From positions 1-36,034 of the forward strand of contig DDBL01000229.1 in the NCBI GenBank assembly GCA_002333425.1: a stretch of DNA of 36,034 nucleotides, written 5' to 3'. Of this stretch, positions 1 through 8,462 are shown piece after piece; the first letter of the stretch is position 1; each line of letters opens with the position of its first letter. The translations under genes were made by a program, and so were the position numbers. Origin of the DNA: Leptospiraceae bacterium UBA2033 (lineage in GTDB: Bacteria; Spirochaetota; Leptospiria; Leptospirales; Leptospiraceae). The notes beneath the pieces were generated by a model. It was not told the DNA's origin, ran no database searches, and saw only the letters and a list, made by a program, of their open reading frames with translations.

Positions 1-72
1 CGCAAATTCAGAAAATTCTTTTGATTCTATTCGAGAAAAGAAAAATCCAATTTATTAAAATTCACGAGGACA

Positions 73-516
73 TTGTTAATGCACACTTTGACTCTATTCT
101 ACAAACCTGTGCGACTTGACAAAGTCGCACTAATTACTGCATCTCCTGGTCAAACAGATAGTGTTTACATTACTAACGATCAAAATAATCGCCAATTTAA
201 AGGTTATCCTAGCAACGTTACAAGGTGGCATACATTATTTTACCCCGTAGACAAGGTTACAGTCTCTGTGACTTACATCTATTATCCGTCATGGTATTCT
301 CCAAGAAATGAGAGAGTGGATGGAAATCATTTAGCTAATCTAGGATTTAATTATAAGTTATCTGACAATATGGAATTTTATTTTATACTCAAAAATATTT
401 TTGCGGCTGGGAATTTATACCCAATGATAAGTAATGCTGGTGGAAAAGAAATTTCAGATGGAACTCCCGCCGTAGAAAAAAGAACTTTCTGGGCAGGATT
501 TAGTTATACGTTTTAA
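73..516 (+). pseudogene. C-terminal remnant of a TonB-dependent receptor
   Basis: The reading frame encodes about 145 residues that look like the last strands of an outer-membrane beta-barrel: alternating polar/aromatic strands, a LKNIF segment typical of the penultimate strands of TonB-dependent receptors, and a C-terminal aromatic ending SYTF. The complete receptor at 1751-4369 has an equivalent SAKNIF segment and ends GYRF. There is no signal peptide, plug or upstream barrel. The frame is closed by a TGA at 22-24, and the possible starts (TTG 73, ATG 79) are poor. A perfect 9-bp hairpin lies at 109-130, near the new N-terminus. I read this as the surviving 3' end of a decayed or rearranged receptor gene. 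A frameshift just left of the window is the alternative. The 3' end overlaps the convergent lipoprotein gene by 4 bp. Confidence 0.55.
109..130. repeat. Perfect 9-bp inverted repeat with 4-nt loop
   Basis: GTGCGACTT (109-117) and AAGTCGCAC (122-130) are exact reverse complements around GACA. The hairpin lies inside the 5' end of the receptor remnant, so it may mark an insertion or rearrangement junction. It could also be a repeat of the kind scattered in this genome. No T-run follows, so it is not a normal terminator. Confidence 0.5.
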
Positions 517-878
517 AATCCTCCTTGGAAAAGTCCACCACCACCAAAAAAGTCTTTTGGAGATATATTACAACTATATGCAACTGAATCTTTACAGCTA
601 ACAAACAATATTGTAGTCACACAAGCATCTACATCTTTAGTTGCATAAAAAGCTCCATCCAAATTTTTTCTATCACTGACTGCAAATCGTTTTGCTAATA
701 AAGCCAAATTCGTTGTGTCAAATCCGCAAGCTGCAAATTTAACCAGGTAAGCATCATTAATCTTAGAAACTGCAACTGATCTAGAAATCACATCAGCACC
801 ATCGATCCCATAATAAACTCCAGTACAAGTTAAAGACCCCAAAATAAATATAAATGGAAATATTTTCTTAAAATTCAT
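513..878 (-). CDS. Small cysteine-containing lipoprotein, receptor-associated family
   Basis: This is a 121-residue protein with a hydrophobic N-terminus and a plausible spirochaetal lipobox GSLTC, with Cys18 as the lipidated residue. Four further cysteines and a Gly/Phe-rich tail follow. Residues 78-88 (Y-x3-D-V-D-A-C-V-T) match, at the same distance from the N-terminus, Y79-x3-E-V-E-S-C-A-T in the lipoprotein at 4372-4800, so the two are probably homologues. Each lies directly beside a TonB-dependent receptor, but this one is convergent with its neighbour. ATG 878 is preceded by GAGG at close spacing. The function is unknown. A role as a surface accessory to the receptor is inference from position only. 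Confidence 0.6.
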   Translation of the reverse strand: MNFKKIFPFIFILGSLTCTGVYYGIDGADVISRSVAVSKINDAYLVKFAACGFDTTNLALLAKRFAVSDRKNLDGAFYATKDVDACVTTILFVSCKDSVAYSCNISPKDFFGGGGLFQGGF

Positions 879-988
879 AACCTCACTGTAAAAATGAAAT
901 CAAAAAAAGAAAGAATAATTTTAATACAAACATCAAAAGAGAAATCTATGCCAAAAATAGTTTCACAACTTTGTATACATAACATTCA

Positions 989-1097
989 TTGACAGATTTC
1001 GCTAGTTTTAAATATTTTTCATTACTATCAATAAAACAACTATTGACAATCAAAATTATCTTTTATTTTACTTGACAAAAAAAACTTAACATTGTCA
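989..1097. promoter_or_regulatory. Leader of receptor operon with clustered TTGACA/TTGTCA motifs
   Basis: The 349-bp gap at 879-1227 holds no gene. It is very AT-rich and contains TTGACA at 989-994, 1043-1048 and 1072-1077, plus the inverted TTGTCA at 1092-1097. The last two form TGACAA-N13-TTGTCA. The first TTGACA has a TATTTT at 1013-1018 (18-bp spacer) as a possible -10. The motifs may be several -35 elements or sites for a repressor controlling the receptor. No classical Fur box was recognised. Confidence 0.3.
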
Positions 1098-1227
1098 GTT
1101 ATTCAAAATCTGCACTAAGTTTATTAATAAAATGATGCAAATAATCAAAGGAAATTATAGTGATTAGTCGCTCGAAAAATTGAACATAATAAAACTGACC
1201 TTAAACTAATAAAAAAAGGATAATAGC

Positions 1228-1758
1228 ATGAAACGGTTAAGTAAACACGGATTATTACTGGCAATTTGCATTTTGACTTTTCCAATTCTTGCCCAAGACA
1301 AACAATCGAAAAAAATATATATTTCTCCATTTAACGCATACAAATCAAACAAAGAGAATGGACTACCCGAAAAGATACTAGAGCAACTATTTGTAAAACT
1401 CAAAAGTTTAAATTATGAAATAATTAAAATACAACCAGCAGAATTAAAACTAAATATCGCAAAAAGTAAACAAGAGGGTGCTTTCCTTTACATTGATGGT
1501 TATTACAAAAGAGATGAAAATGGAAATTTGAATTTATACGGTCAAGTGTATCATCCAGAAAAAGAAATACTAATAGACGCATTCAATTTATCAAATGACT
1601 TATCAGGAATAGAAGGGATTACATTAGATCCAAAAGAAACTAAGACCACTGATGAACAAAATATTGAAGATTTCGTAAGCAAAATTTCTAATCGAATCAA
1701 ATCAAATATTAAACGTACAGAAAGATTAGAGAATATTGATGATTTCATAAAAAAATAA
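1228..1758 (+). CDS. N-terminal extension of TonB-dependent receptor (frameshifted from barrel)
   Basis: The 176-residue product begins with a clear signal peptide (KRLSKHG, hydrophobic core, cleavage near ILAQ). A mixed alpha/beta domain follows that begins KKIYISPFNAY, then a helix and strand resembling the CsgG/TolB-N/FlgO fold; that resemblance is weak. AAGGA at 1216-1220 sits 7 nt before ATG 1228. The frame ends at TAA 1756-1758, immediately after a run of seven A (1749-1755). The adjacent frame opens at 1751 and runs without a stop into the receptor plug. Removing one A (or adding two) fuses them into one protein of about 1046 residues, with the junction reading DDFIK then NNSLGKDISF. 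I therefore treat this as the secretion signal and N-terminal domain of the receptor. An independent periplasmic protein is less likely. Confidence 0.7.
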   Translation: MKRLSKHGLLLAICILTFPILAQDKQSKKIYISPFNAYKSNKENGLPEKILEQLFVKLKSLNYEIIKIQPAELKLNIAKSKQEGAFLYIDGYYKRDENGNLNLYGQVYHPEKEILIDAFNLSNDLSGIEGITLDPKETKTTDEQNIEDFVSKISNRIKSNIKRTERLENIDDFIKK

Positions 1759-4369
1759 TTCATTAGGAAAAGATATTTCTTTTCCACTTCCAAAAGAAGA
1801 TCTGAGTGCTGCCTCTGAAGATGTTTTTAAACTATTATCCGAAAAAGATGACGTAGTTGTTTCTGTCTCAAAATTTGCACAAAAAACATCGGAAGCACCT
1901 GCGGATGTAACAGTAATTAGCCGCGAACAAATAAGACGATCTGGATTTAGAAATCTTACTGAAGCATTAAACTTTGTTCCACAAGTACATACTCATTGGG
2001 TTGGTCAAAATTGGAGTTCTGATTTTAGAGGACTTTATGTAAATAACCAAATCGAAAGACGAGTATTGTATTTGCAAGACGGGAAAAAATTAAATGACTA
2101 CTTTCACTTTGGAGAATTCTATTCGGACGTATATACAGACATGGAAAGAATTGAAAAAATTGAAGTAATCAAAGGTCCTGGAGCTGCCTTATATGGAAAT
2201 AATTCTATTACAGGCGTAGTAAATATTATCACACGAAAACCTACTAAAAAAAATGAAACAGAATTAATCACCGAATACGACTCTGTTTTAAAAAATCTAA
2301 CCACTCGTGCTCTGTATTACTCTAAATTCAGTGATAAATTTTCTGTTTCTCTTGATGCCTCACGATTTGAAGGCAAAGGCGCATATCAATCCGGTTATGA
2401 TTCATGGGGTGGAACTCGTTTTTATGATTCAAATCTTAGTGCAAATGCGGCTAATTTTAATTCTACTCCAACCAGTTCAACATTAGGCACAAGTGAGTTC
2501 GGCAGAAATACATCTGAAATAGAAACTGGTCAAAGACTTTGGACATCCACTGGACTAATGGCAGAAAATGGAAAATGGTTTCCAAATTATAATTTGGATA
2601 TTAAATATGGAGATTGGAATTTAAAATCTTTTTATATGTCCAAACGAACTAGCTGGGTTCCACCTCAAGTAGATGGTGGAGCTTCCGGAGGCGATACGGT
2701 CTATGGCTCCCCAAGAAATGATAGAATATGGGGAGTTGGTGCGGTTACTTTAGATTATACTCCATCTTATTTAGAAAAATATGAAGCATCTTTTCGAATC
2801 TTTCGCCAACTCAATCTTAACAGTGACTACAGAGATAAGGATTACCAAGGTTTTGCGCAAGCACCAAATCCGCCCGGAGTGCCTGCCTCTTATGGGTCAA
2901 ATGCCAATACTAGACTCAACTCTCAAACCTATCTAAATTATATGCAAATAATGGGTGGGGGAGTCATTAAACGTTATGCGTCAACCGCGAAGGCAGAAGG
3001 GATAGAGTTTCAAGTCACTCCTTATAAATTTGAAAATAAAGATTCTTTTATAAAATCATTTAGATTTATGACGGGCGGAAATATGCAATCCGTAAATTAT
3101 ATAAATTATCAGGTAAACGTTGGAAGGAGTGGACTCATTGATAGAAGACAACAAGGAATAGCCGATGATGGTAGACAGTTTGGACTTTGGACTCAACTAA
3201 CTACAACTTTCAAAACTGATACAACTTTAGTTTTTGGATTACGCTATGATGCTCAAAAAATCTATAATGTTTATCGACACCAAAATGGAATGGAGACAGA
3301 CTTTGCGTATGAATCATTAACCGATCCAATTCTTAGAACACCTGTTACAGGCGGTCAACCATATGTAGGACCGGGGAATCCTGTTAACCTCACAAATCCA
3401 GTGAATGACCAATTAGGCAACAGACTCCCTTACGGTTACGTACAACCTTTCCAAAGAAAAGATTTTGTCGCAGAAGATAAAACCCCACGGATTGCGTTAA
3501 TTCAACACATAAAGTCAACTGACACAACTATCAAACTTATGTATGCCGAAGCGTTTCGTATGGTCACACCACAAGAATTAATTCGTCTACCTAGAGAACT
3601 TGGAAATGCTCAATCAGAAAAAGTCAATAACACTGAGGTTAATATCATTCAGCCGTTCTTGAAAGGTGCCTTAGTTGTAAATCTTGTAGGTTTCAGAATG
3701 AGAGGTAGCACAATATACGCATTTAACGCTGCAACAACATCATTCGGTCAATCACCAGAGTGGAGCAACACTGGTGGTTCAATCGCTTCTACTTATGTAA
3801 TCGACAATAAATGGCGGGCGAATGCTAGTTTCACTAGCTACGAATTAAAACGTCCAAGTGATTCTTCTTTTTTAAATGTTTTATTTACTCCAAAACCGCA
3901 AGCACTGAACTCTCCTACGAGACTCTGGAAAGCTGCCATCTCTAGATCTGTGATTAATGATAATTATTCGCTAAGCCTTGAACTGTATTATAATGGTTCC
4001 ATCTTTTTAATGGAAAACCCTCCTCGAACAAATTCACAAGTATTGAATAATGATGGGACATTAAGAGAACTTCCACCCTTGCCAGGTGAGACTACCAACG
4101 CATCTACTTACTTTGGTTATGGAGTAGGGGGAGGAATAACGAGATATCGTGTATGGAAAGTTCCATCCAGTACTTTTTTCAATCTAACTTTTTCATCTAA
4201 TTTAGGAAACGATTTAATCTTAGTTATCTCCGCAAAGAATATATTCAATCAAAAAGTCTATTATCCGCTAGATATAGAAAGTGGTGGTTTTACTTCTCCG
4301 ACTTTAGACCCACATCAACTCCGAGGTTTTGGCAGAGAACTCTATTTCAAATTGGGATACAGGTTTTAA
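1751..4369 (+). CDS. TonB-dependent outer-membrane receptor, plug and barrel (lacks its own start)
   Basis: This frame encodes about 870 residues. A plug domain lies near the start (SEAPADVTVISREQIRRSG, then RIEKIEVIKGPGAALYGNN and GVVNIITR). A long 22-strand-type barrel follows, with a SAKNIF segment and a terminal GYRF. Such receptors import siderophores, haem, cobalamin or other scarce ligands using the proton-motive force through TonB/ExbB/ExbD; the ligand cannot be read from the sequence. No ATG, GTG or TTG occurs in frame between 1751 and TTG 2066, and that TTG lies inside the plug. Translation must therefore depend on the signal-peptide frame upstream, joined across the A7 tract at 1749-1755. 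Possible explanations are phase variation, transcriptional slippage, a true pseudogene or a base-calling error. A lipoprotein gene starts 2 bp after the stop. Confidence 0.85.
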   Translation, partial: KNNSLGKDISFPLPKEDLSAASEDVFKLLSEKDDVVVSVSKFAQKTSEAPADVTVISREQIRRSGFRNLTEALNFVPQVHTHWVGQNWSSDFRGLYVNNQIERRVLYLQDGKKLNDYFHFGEFYSDVYTDMERIEKIEVIKGPGAALYGNNSITGVVNIITRKPTKKNETELITEYDSVLKNLTTRALYYSKFSDKFSVSLDASRFEGKGAYQSGYDSWGGTRFYDSNLSANAANFNSTPTSSTLGTSEFGRNTSEIETGQRLWTSTGLMAENGKWFPNYNLDIKYGDWNLKSFYMSKRTSWVPPQVDGGASGGDTVYGSPRNDRIWGVGAVTLDYTPSYLEKYEASFRIFRQLNLNSDYRDKDYQGFAQAPNPPGVPASYGSNANTRLNSQTYLNYMQIMGGGVIKRYASTAKAEGIEFQVTPYKFENKDSFIKSFRFMTGGNMQSVNYINYQVNVGRSGLIDRRQQGIADDGRQFGLWTQLTTTFKTDTTLVFGLRYDAQKIYNVYRHQNGMETDFAYESLTDPILRTPVTGGQPYVGPGNPVNLTNPVNDQLGNRLPYGYVQPFQRKDFVAEDKTPRIALIQHIKSTDTTIKLMYAEAFRMVTPQELIRLPRELGNAQSEKVNNTEVNIIQPFLKGALVVNLVGFRMRGSTIYAFNAATTSFGQSPEWSNTGGSIASTYVIDNKWRANASFTSYELKRPSDSSFLNVLFTPKPQALNSPTRLWKAAISRSVINDNYSLSLELYYNGSIFLMENPPRTNSQVLNNDGTLRELPPLPGETTNASTYFGYGVGGGITRYRVWKVPSSTFFNLTFSSNLGNDLILVISAKNIFNQKVYYPLDIESGGFTSPTLDPHQLRGFGRELYFKLGYRF

Positions 4370-4371
4370 TC

Positions 4372-4800
4372 ATGAAAATACTAAATAGAATTTTAATAAT
4401 CATAACTATTACAATACAATTCGCATGTCCAATTACAAATAAACTTTTTTTAAAACCTTCCAGAGTTAATGGAATAGAAGCAAAGGAGATAATAACGAAT
4501 AGACTCAGTTCCTTATTTGTAAATGATATTTCAACGAATAGTACAACCTCTCTTGCAATAGATTTTGTTATTCCTTCTCTAGCAGGGATTCAAGATGAAA
4601 AAATTTATAGTCGAAGAGAAGTTGAAAGTTGTGCAACTAAAATTTTTCTAGCAGCAATAGCAATTGATCAACCAAATATTACAAAAAATAGAACTAAACG
4701 AGCTTCCGATCCGCTATTAACAAGTGACCCAAATAGTCGATTAATTCCACCACTCATTTGCCAATTAAAAGCGATAGACGATATAATTGATTTAGATTAA
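4372..4800 (+). CDS. Small lipoprotein co-transcribed with TonB-dependent receptor
   Basis: The 142-residue product starts 2 bp after the receptor stop, so it is almost certainly co-translated with it. The N-terminus is a signal sequence ending QFAC, with Cys19 as the likely lipidation site. Y79-x3-E-V-E-S-C87-A-T matches a conserved segment at the same position in the lipoprotein encoded at 513-878. A further cysteine lies in the C-terminal LICQLK segment. No catalytic motif is visible. The repeated pairing with a receptor suggests a receptor-associated surface or periplasm-facing lipoprotein; the function itself is unknown. Confidence 0.65.
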   Translation: MKILNRILIIITITIQFACPITNKLFLKPSRVNGIEAKEIITNRLSSLFVNDISTNSTTSLAIDFVIPSLAGIQDEKIYSRREVESCATKIFLAAIAIDQPNITKNRTKRASDPLLTSDPNSRLIPPLICQLKAIDDIIDLD

Positions 4801-4814
4801 TAAAAATTATATTC

Positions 4815-5573
4815 TCATATAGCATGTATTTTTGTATTTGTTTTAACTTTATGCTTTTTATGTTTTGTCTCATCCGATTCCGAAATGTAGTTAGGAAAGT
4901 GCATTTTTGAAATTTTGTGCGTCAACTCTATCATTTTTTCAAAACCTAGCAGATCCATAAGCTCTAAACTTTTATCAAATCCAATGCTATTTATGAAAAC
5001 AAGAATATTTTCAGTTCCAATCGCGTGAATAATCTGAGGTATTTCATTTAAACCACGTCGTTTAATCCACTTCTTACATTGAGGTAAAGTTAGAACATTT
5101 ACAATTGGTATTAGATATTCAATATTTACATCTCTAATAATTTTTACTAAATTATCAGCTCCAATATACTTAATTAGTCCAATTGATTTATCGGTTCCAA
5201 TATTTTTTAAAAGTTCGATTGCGCCTTCCTTCCCAAGTCCACCGGCAAGTTTATTTATATCAGCAGGTGGTATTGACGTTGCAATTTTTTTAAGATCTTC
5301 AATAGATAGACTGTGGATATAGTATATTAGCTGCTCATCAGTATTTTGTTCTATGATTTCAATTAATTCTTTTTCTGGAATTTGGGTAATTAACTCTAAA
5401 ATTTTGGCATCAGAAAGTTTTTGCGCAAGATAAATCAGTCTTTCTTTTTTTAATTTAGATGATAGAGAAATTACTTTCTCATATCCCAAATTTTTCATTA
5501 GTTGAATTGACTTTGTTGGTCCAAGTTTTTCCAAGTATTCATATGCATTTTGTATTGTAAGTATTAAAGTCAT
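4815..5573 (-). CDS. Alpha-helical repeat protein of unknown function
   Basis: The 252-residue product has no signal peptide or membrane segment. It consists of degenerate helical units of roughly 17-20 residues, several carrying an I/L-G-x-D/E-K/N turn: KLGPTKSIQLM, NIGTDKSIGLIKYIG, AIGTENILVFINSIGFDKS. The pattern recalls FliG/MgtE-N-like superhelical repeats, which usually bind other proteins; I cannot assign a family. A basic, His/Lys-rich tail (HKKHKVKTNTK) ends the protein. AGGA is well placed before ATG 5573. The gene converges on the receptor operon with only a 14-bp gap, and is transcribed divergently from the membrane protein at 5766. Confidence 0.6.
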   Translation of the reverse strand: MTLILTIQNAYEYLEKLGPTKSIQLMKNLGYEKVISLSSKLKKERLIYLAQKLSDAKILELITQIPEKELIEIIEQNTDEQLIYYIHSLSIEDLKKIATSIPPADINKLAGGLGKEGAIELLKNIGTDKSIGLIKYIGADNLVKIIRDVNIEYLIPIVNVLTLPQCKKWIKRRGLNEIPQIIHAIGTENILVFINSIGFDKSLELMDLLGFEKMIELTHKISKMHFPNYISESDETKHKKHKVKTNTKIHAI

Positions 5574-5669
5574 AGTAATTCCTATCTAATATAGACCATT
5601 TCAATTAATTTGAATTGTTTAGGTGCAATTCTTTTTAAGAAATGGTATAAAGACCAAGTATAAAGAAGA

Positions 5670-5703
5670 TTTACCTTTTTCAATATAAATAAATGAAGGT
5701 AAA
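5670..5703. repeat. 8-bp inverted repeat in divergent intergenic region
   Basis: TTTACCTT (5670-5677) and AAGGTAAA (5696-5703) are exact reverse complements separated by 18 nt. They lie between divergent genes, about 65 bp before ATG 5766. Just upstream GTATAAAGA occurs twice, 13 bp apart (5645-5653, 5658-5666). This may be an operator, but no regulator can be named. Confidence 0.3.
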
Positions 5704-5765
5704 CTTAGATATTACACTTGCAGAGAAAATAGTAAAATGCATTTATCTAATAGGTAGGATTTTTT

Positions 5766-7004
5766 ATGAAAAAATTTAAAAACTTTTTAAATCAAATAAA
5801 TTTTATTTATATGATTACCATTTATATTTTTTTACTACTATGTTTAGTTTTCTTTAAAACAAAATCGTATGAATTTAATATATCTTCCTTAATCGGAATA
5901 TGGAAAGGTTTCGCAGAATTAAATCCTACTTTAATAGAAAAAGGTTTTATTGTATATAATGATGGTGGATATGATGGGCAATTTTTTTATTTAATTAGTA
6001 AGTCTTTATTTATAAATGGATTTGATACATTTCCTATTTTAGATTCTTTTTATTTGCGTTTTAATAGGTTAGGTTTATCATTATTATCCGGCACTATCAC
6101 ATCTGTTTTCGGTTTTAAGTATTATCCTTACACTACATTAAGTTTACTAACAGTCTTTCATATCTATTCTTTTTTTCTATTACACAAATTGCTAAGTTAT
6201 AAAAATAAATATTTATCTTACTTTTATTTATTTTCGCCTTTTGCATTAAATTCTAACTTACTATTAGTTGCCGATTCTCTTTTTACATCTTTTGTAGTAA
6301 TAAGTATTTACATTATGAATTTCAGAGGTGTTAACTTTTTTAATACAAATTTTACAGAGAATAAACAAACTTATAAAATATTGAAATCTTTTTTTACATT
6401 TCTAATTCTTATTTTTATCTGTTTAATAAGAGAGTCGGGGATAATCATACTCGTAAGTTTTTTTATAATTTGTATTTATCAAAAAGATTTTAAGAATACA
6501 ATTTTAATTTTTGTAGCAGGACTTTCGTATTTTGTTTTAATAACAATCTTCAAACTAACCTTCAAAGCCTATCTAGGAACTAATCCATTAGGATTTTTGG
6601 ATCTAATAGATTATCCGCTAGCAGGATTTTATAATAGCATCCAATTTAATTCGTTCACTGATGCGAAAAATATTTTACGTGAACTAGCAAAATTTCCAAT
6701 ATTCATGTTCTTTCTATTACTAATTCTGAATATCAAAAATATCAAAAATATAAAAGACTTTATATTGTATATACCAGTTTTTTTTATTTTGTTTACGGTT
6801 GGAGTAGGGGAGGTTGGTTATTGGCTTTCTTTTGACAATATCTCTAGAATGTTTACTCTTAGTATTGTGTGGTTAATTTTACTTAAAAATAAAGAAGAGC
6901 AGTATAATGACTATTACGCGCTATTACTAAGTTTTTTTATTCTAATTCTATTAGTGATTAGAATCATGTATATCAAGTCACCTATGTTATACATGATCTA
7001 TTAA
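5766..7004 (+). CDS. Polytopic membrane protein, possible GT-C-type glycosyltransferase
   Basis: The product has 412 residues and about ten hydrophobic segments. The first spans residues 14-30. A large first periplasmic loop carries a Y-D-G-Q-F-F-Y motif near residue 67, seen in predicted GT-C-like membrane proteins that use polyprenyl-phosphate sugars. The acidic residue in this loop would fit a GT-C active site, but the overall similarity is weak. A transporter or unassigned membrane protein remains possible. Base composition is even more AT-rich than its neighbours, which may only reflect Phe/Ile/Leu codons. AGGA lies 7 nt before ATG 5766. The gene is monocistronic and convergent with the lipoprotein at 7025. 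Confidence 0.55.
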   Translation: MKKFKNFLNQINFIYMITIYIFLLLCLVFFKTKSYEFNISSLIGIWKGFAELNPTLIEKGFIVYNDGGYDGQFFYLISKSLFINGFDTFPILDSFYLRFNRLGLSLLSGTITSVFGFKYYPYTTLSLLTVFHIYSFFLLHKLLSYKNKYLSYFYLFSPFALNSNLLLVADSLFTSFVVISIYIMNFRGVNFFNTNFTENKQTYKILKSFFTFLILIFICLIRESGIIILVSFFIICIYQKDFKNTILIFVAGLSYFVLITIFKLTFKAYLGTNPLGFLDLIDYPLAGFYNSIQFNSFTDAKNILRELAKFPIFMFFLLLILNIKNIKNIKDFILYIPVFFILFTVGVGEVGYWLSFDNISRMFTLSIVWLILLKNKEEQYNDYYALLLSFFILILLVIRIMYIKSPMLYMIY

Positions 7005-7024
7005 TTATCGCGTAATAGTTAACT

Positions 7025-7582
7025 TTATTTAGTTACTGCGGATGCTTTCTCTAATATAGTTTTTTTTCCGCCTTCAACTCTAAAAGAAAGATAACATTCG
7101 CATTCAGAAAAACTATTATCGCTTCCGCTTGGTTTACAATTAGATACTTCAATATTTTTTAAATCCTGAGGAGTAATTTTAGAAATTAATTCAGATATGA
7201 TCTCCGGTTTAATTTCAGAATTTAAAGAATTGTAAGTAGATTCAATTAATGCTTTTCCGTTTTCTTTTTTGATACTTTGTTTACATGTAGATTCCATGTA
7301 AGAAGGAGATTTTAATTCTATCGAACGCTCATTAGCTTTGCCAGAATACTTTTTCGTATACCATCCGTCACTCTGTCCACTAACGTCTCGACCGAGAGCA
7401 ATATCTCTTGGATTTGCACCCCAACCATCATCCACAGAATTAGAAGGTGTATTCTTATTTTCTGTTGTATTAGAAATTGATACAGGCTCATTCTCAGTTT
7501 TATTTGCACTAGACTTACATCCAATCAGAATAGCCATTAATCCAATGAAACATAACCATTTTTGAATTTTTAAAATATTCAT
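7025..7582 (-). CDS. Putative lipoprotein downstream of metF
   Basis: The 185-residue product has a signal sequence ending in lipobox ILIGC (Cys22), then a low-complexity Ser/Thr/Asn tether to about residue 50. The soluble domain contains SPSYMESTCKQS and a Cys-rich SECECYLSF segment. The domain is vaguely like LPP20-type lipoproteins, but I do not consider that established. A strong AAGGAG lies 6 nt before ATG 7582. The gene starts 12 bp after the metF stop on the same strand and is probably co-transcribed with it. No link between its function and methionine or folate metabolism is evident. Confidence 0.65.
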   Translation of the reverse strand: MNILKIQKWLCFIGLMAILIGCKSSANKTENEPVSISNTTENKNTPSNSVDDGWGANPRDIALGRDVSGQSDGWYTKKYSGKANERSIELKSPSYMESTCKQSIKKENGKALIESTYNSLNSEIKPEIISELISKITPQDLKNIEVSNCKPSGSDNSFSECECYLSFRVEGGKKTILEKASAVTK

Positions 7583-7594
7583 AACAAACTCCTT

Positions 7595-8461
7595 TTATAT
7601 TAAAGACTTCATAATTTCAATTGTAGCTCTTGACTGATTTAATGTATAGAAATGAATTCCCGAAACACCTTTACTCAGTAAATCCTTACACTGTTTAACA
7701 GTAAATTCAATACTTTTGTCAATAAATTCCGTTGGTTTATCTTTTAAAAGTGACAATTCATTTACTAGTTCATCAGGTATATGACAATTTGCCATTGACT
7801 TAAACCTTTCAATTTGGCTAAATGAGGTAATAGGCATTATCCCCGGCACAATTGGAACATTAATTCCAGCAGCTTTAGTTTTATTCAAAAAATTATAAAA
7901 CAACTGATTTGAAAAAAATAGCTGAGTAATTAAAAACTCTGCACCTGCATCCACTTTCTTTTTTAAAAAAAGAATATCATCTTCGACAGTAGGGGAGTCA
8001 GGGTGTTTCTCTGGATAACATCCACCAGCCAAACAAAAGTCAAATTTCTCTTTCCTTATAAACTCAATCAATTCAGTTCCATTTGCAAATCCACCCGGAT
8101 GTTTTATAAAAACACCTTGGTCTTTAGGCGGATCTCCTCTAAGCGCAATTACATTTTCAATTTTTTTAGATTCAATTACATTTAGAGTAGATTTTACTTC
8201 CTGACTATTTGCACCAACACAAGTAAAATGACACATTGTGGTAATTTTAAACTGCGATTGAATGTTCTCGCATAAGTCTATAGTTTTATCTTTGGTTGAT
8301 CCACCCGCACCGTAAGTTACAGAAATAAAACTTGGAGATAATTTTTTTAAATCTGAAACAGTATTTATTAGCTTAGCATCACCTTCTGGTGTTTTAGGCG
8401 GAAATACTTCAAAAGAAAAAACTGGATTATTTGTTTTAGAATAAATTTCTGAAATTTTCAT
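7595..8461 (-). CDS. metF: 5,10-methylenetetrahydrofolate reductase
   Basis: This cytoplasmic flavoenzyme reduces 5,10-methylene-THF to 5-methyl-THF, the methyl donor for methionine synthesis. The 288-residue length fits the bacterial MetF family. Characteristic segments appear in order: SFEVFPPKTPEG with the catalytic Glu near residue 18, SVTYGAGGSTKDKT, HFTCVGA, NVIALRGDPP, AGGCYPEKHPDSP, AEFLITQLFF, VPGIMPI and a terminal GIHFYTLN. The start lies 1 bp after the stop of the large tail-fibre-like gene (8463-10979), so the two are translationally close, an odd partnership. A lipoprotein gene follows 12 bp downstream. As I recall, metF lies on the second chromosome in Leptospira. Confidence 0.96.
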   Translation of the reverse strand: MKISEIYSKTNNPVFSFEVFPPKTPEGDAKLINTVSDLKKLSPSFISVTYGAGGSTKDKTIDLCENIQSQFKITTMCHFTCVGANSQEVKSTLNVIESKKIENVIALRGDPPKDQGVFIKHPGGFANGTELIEFIRKEKFDFCLAGGCYPEKHPDSPTVEDDILFLKKKVDAGAEFLITQLFFSNQLFYNFLNKTKAAGINVPIVPGIMPITSFSQIERFKSMANCHIPDELVNELSLLKDKPTEFIDKSIEFTVKQCKDLLSKGVSGIHFYTLNQSRATIEIMKSLI

Positions 8462-8462
8462 A

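Noticed and set aside
2066..4369. TonB-dependent receptor starting at TTG 2066
   Set aside because: Plug-domain sequence continues in frame upstream to 1751, and TTG 2066 lies inside the plug with no ribosome-binding site.
7338..7565. Plus-strand open frame opposite the lipoprotein
   Set aside because: It is antisense to a gene with clear lipobox and strong ribosome-binding site and has no recognisable content.
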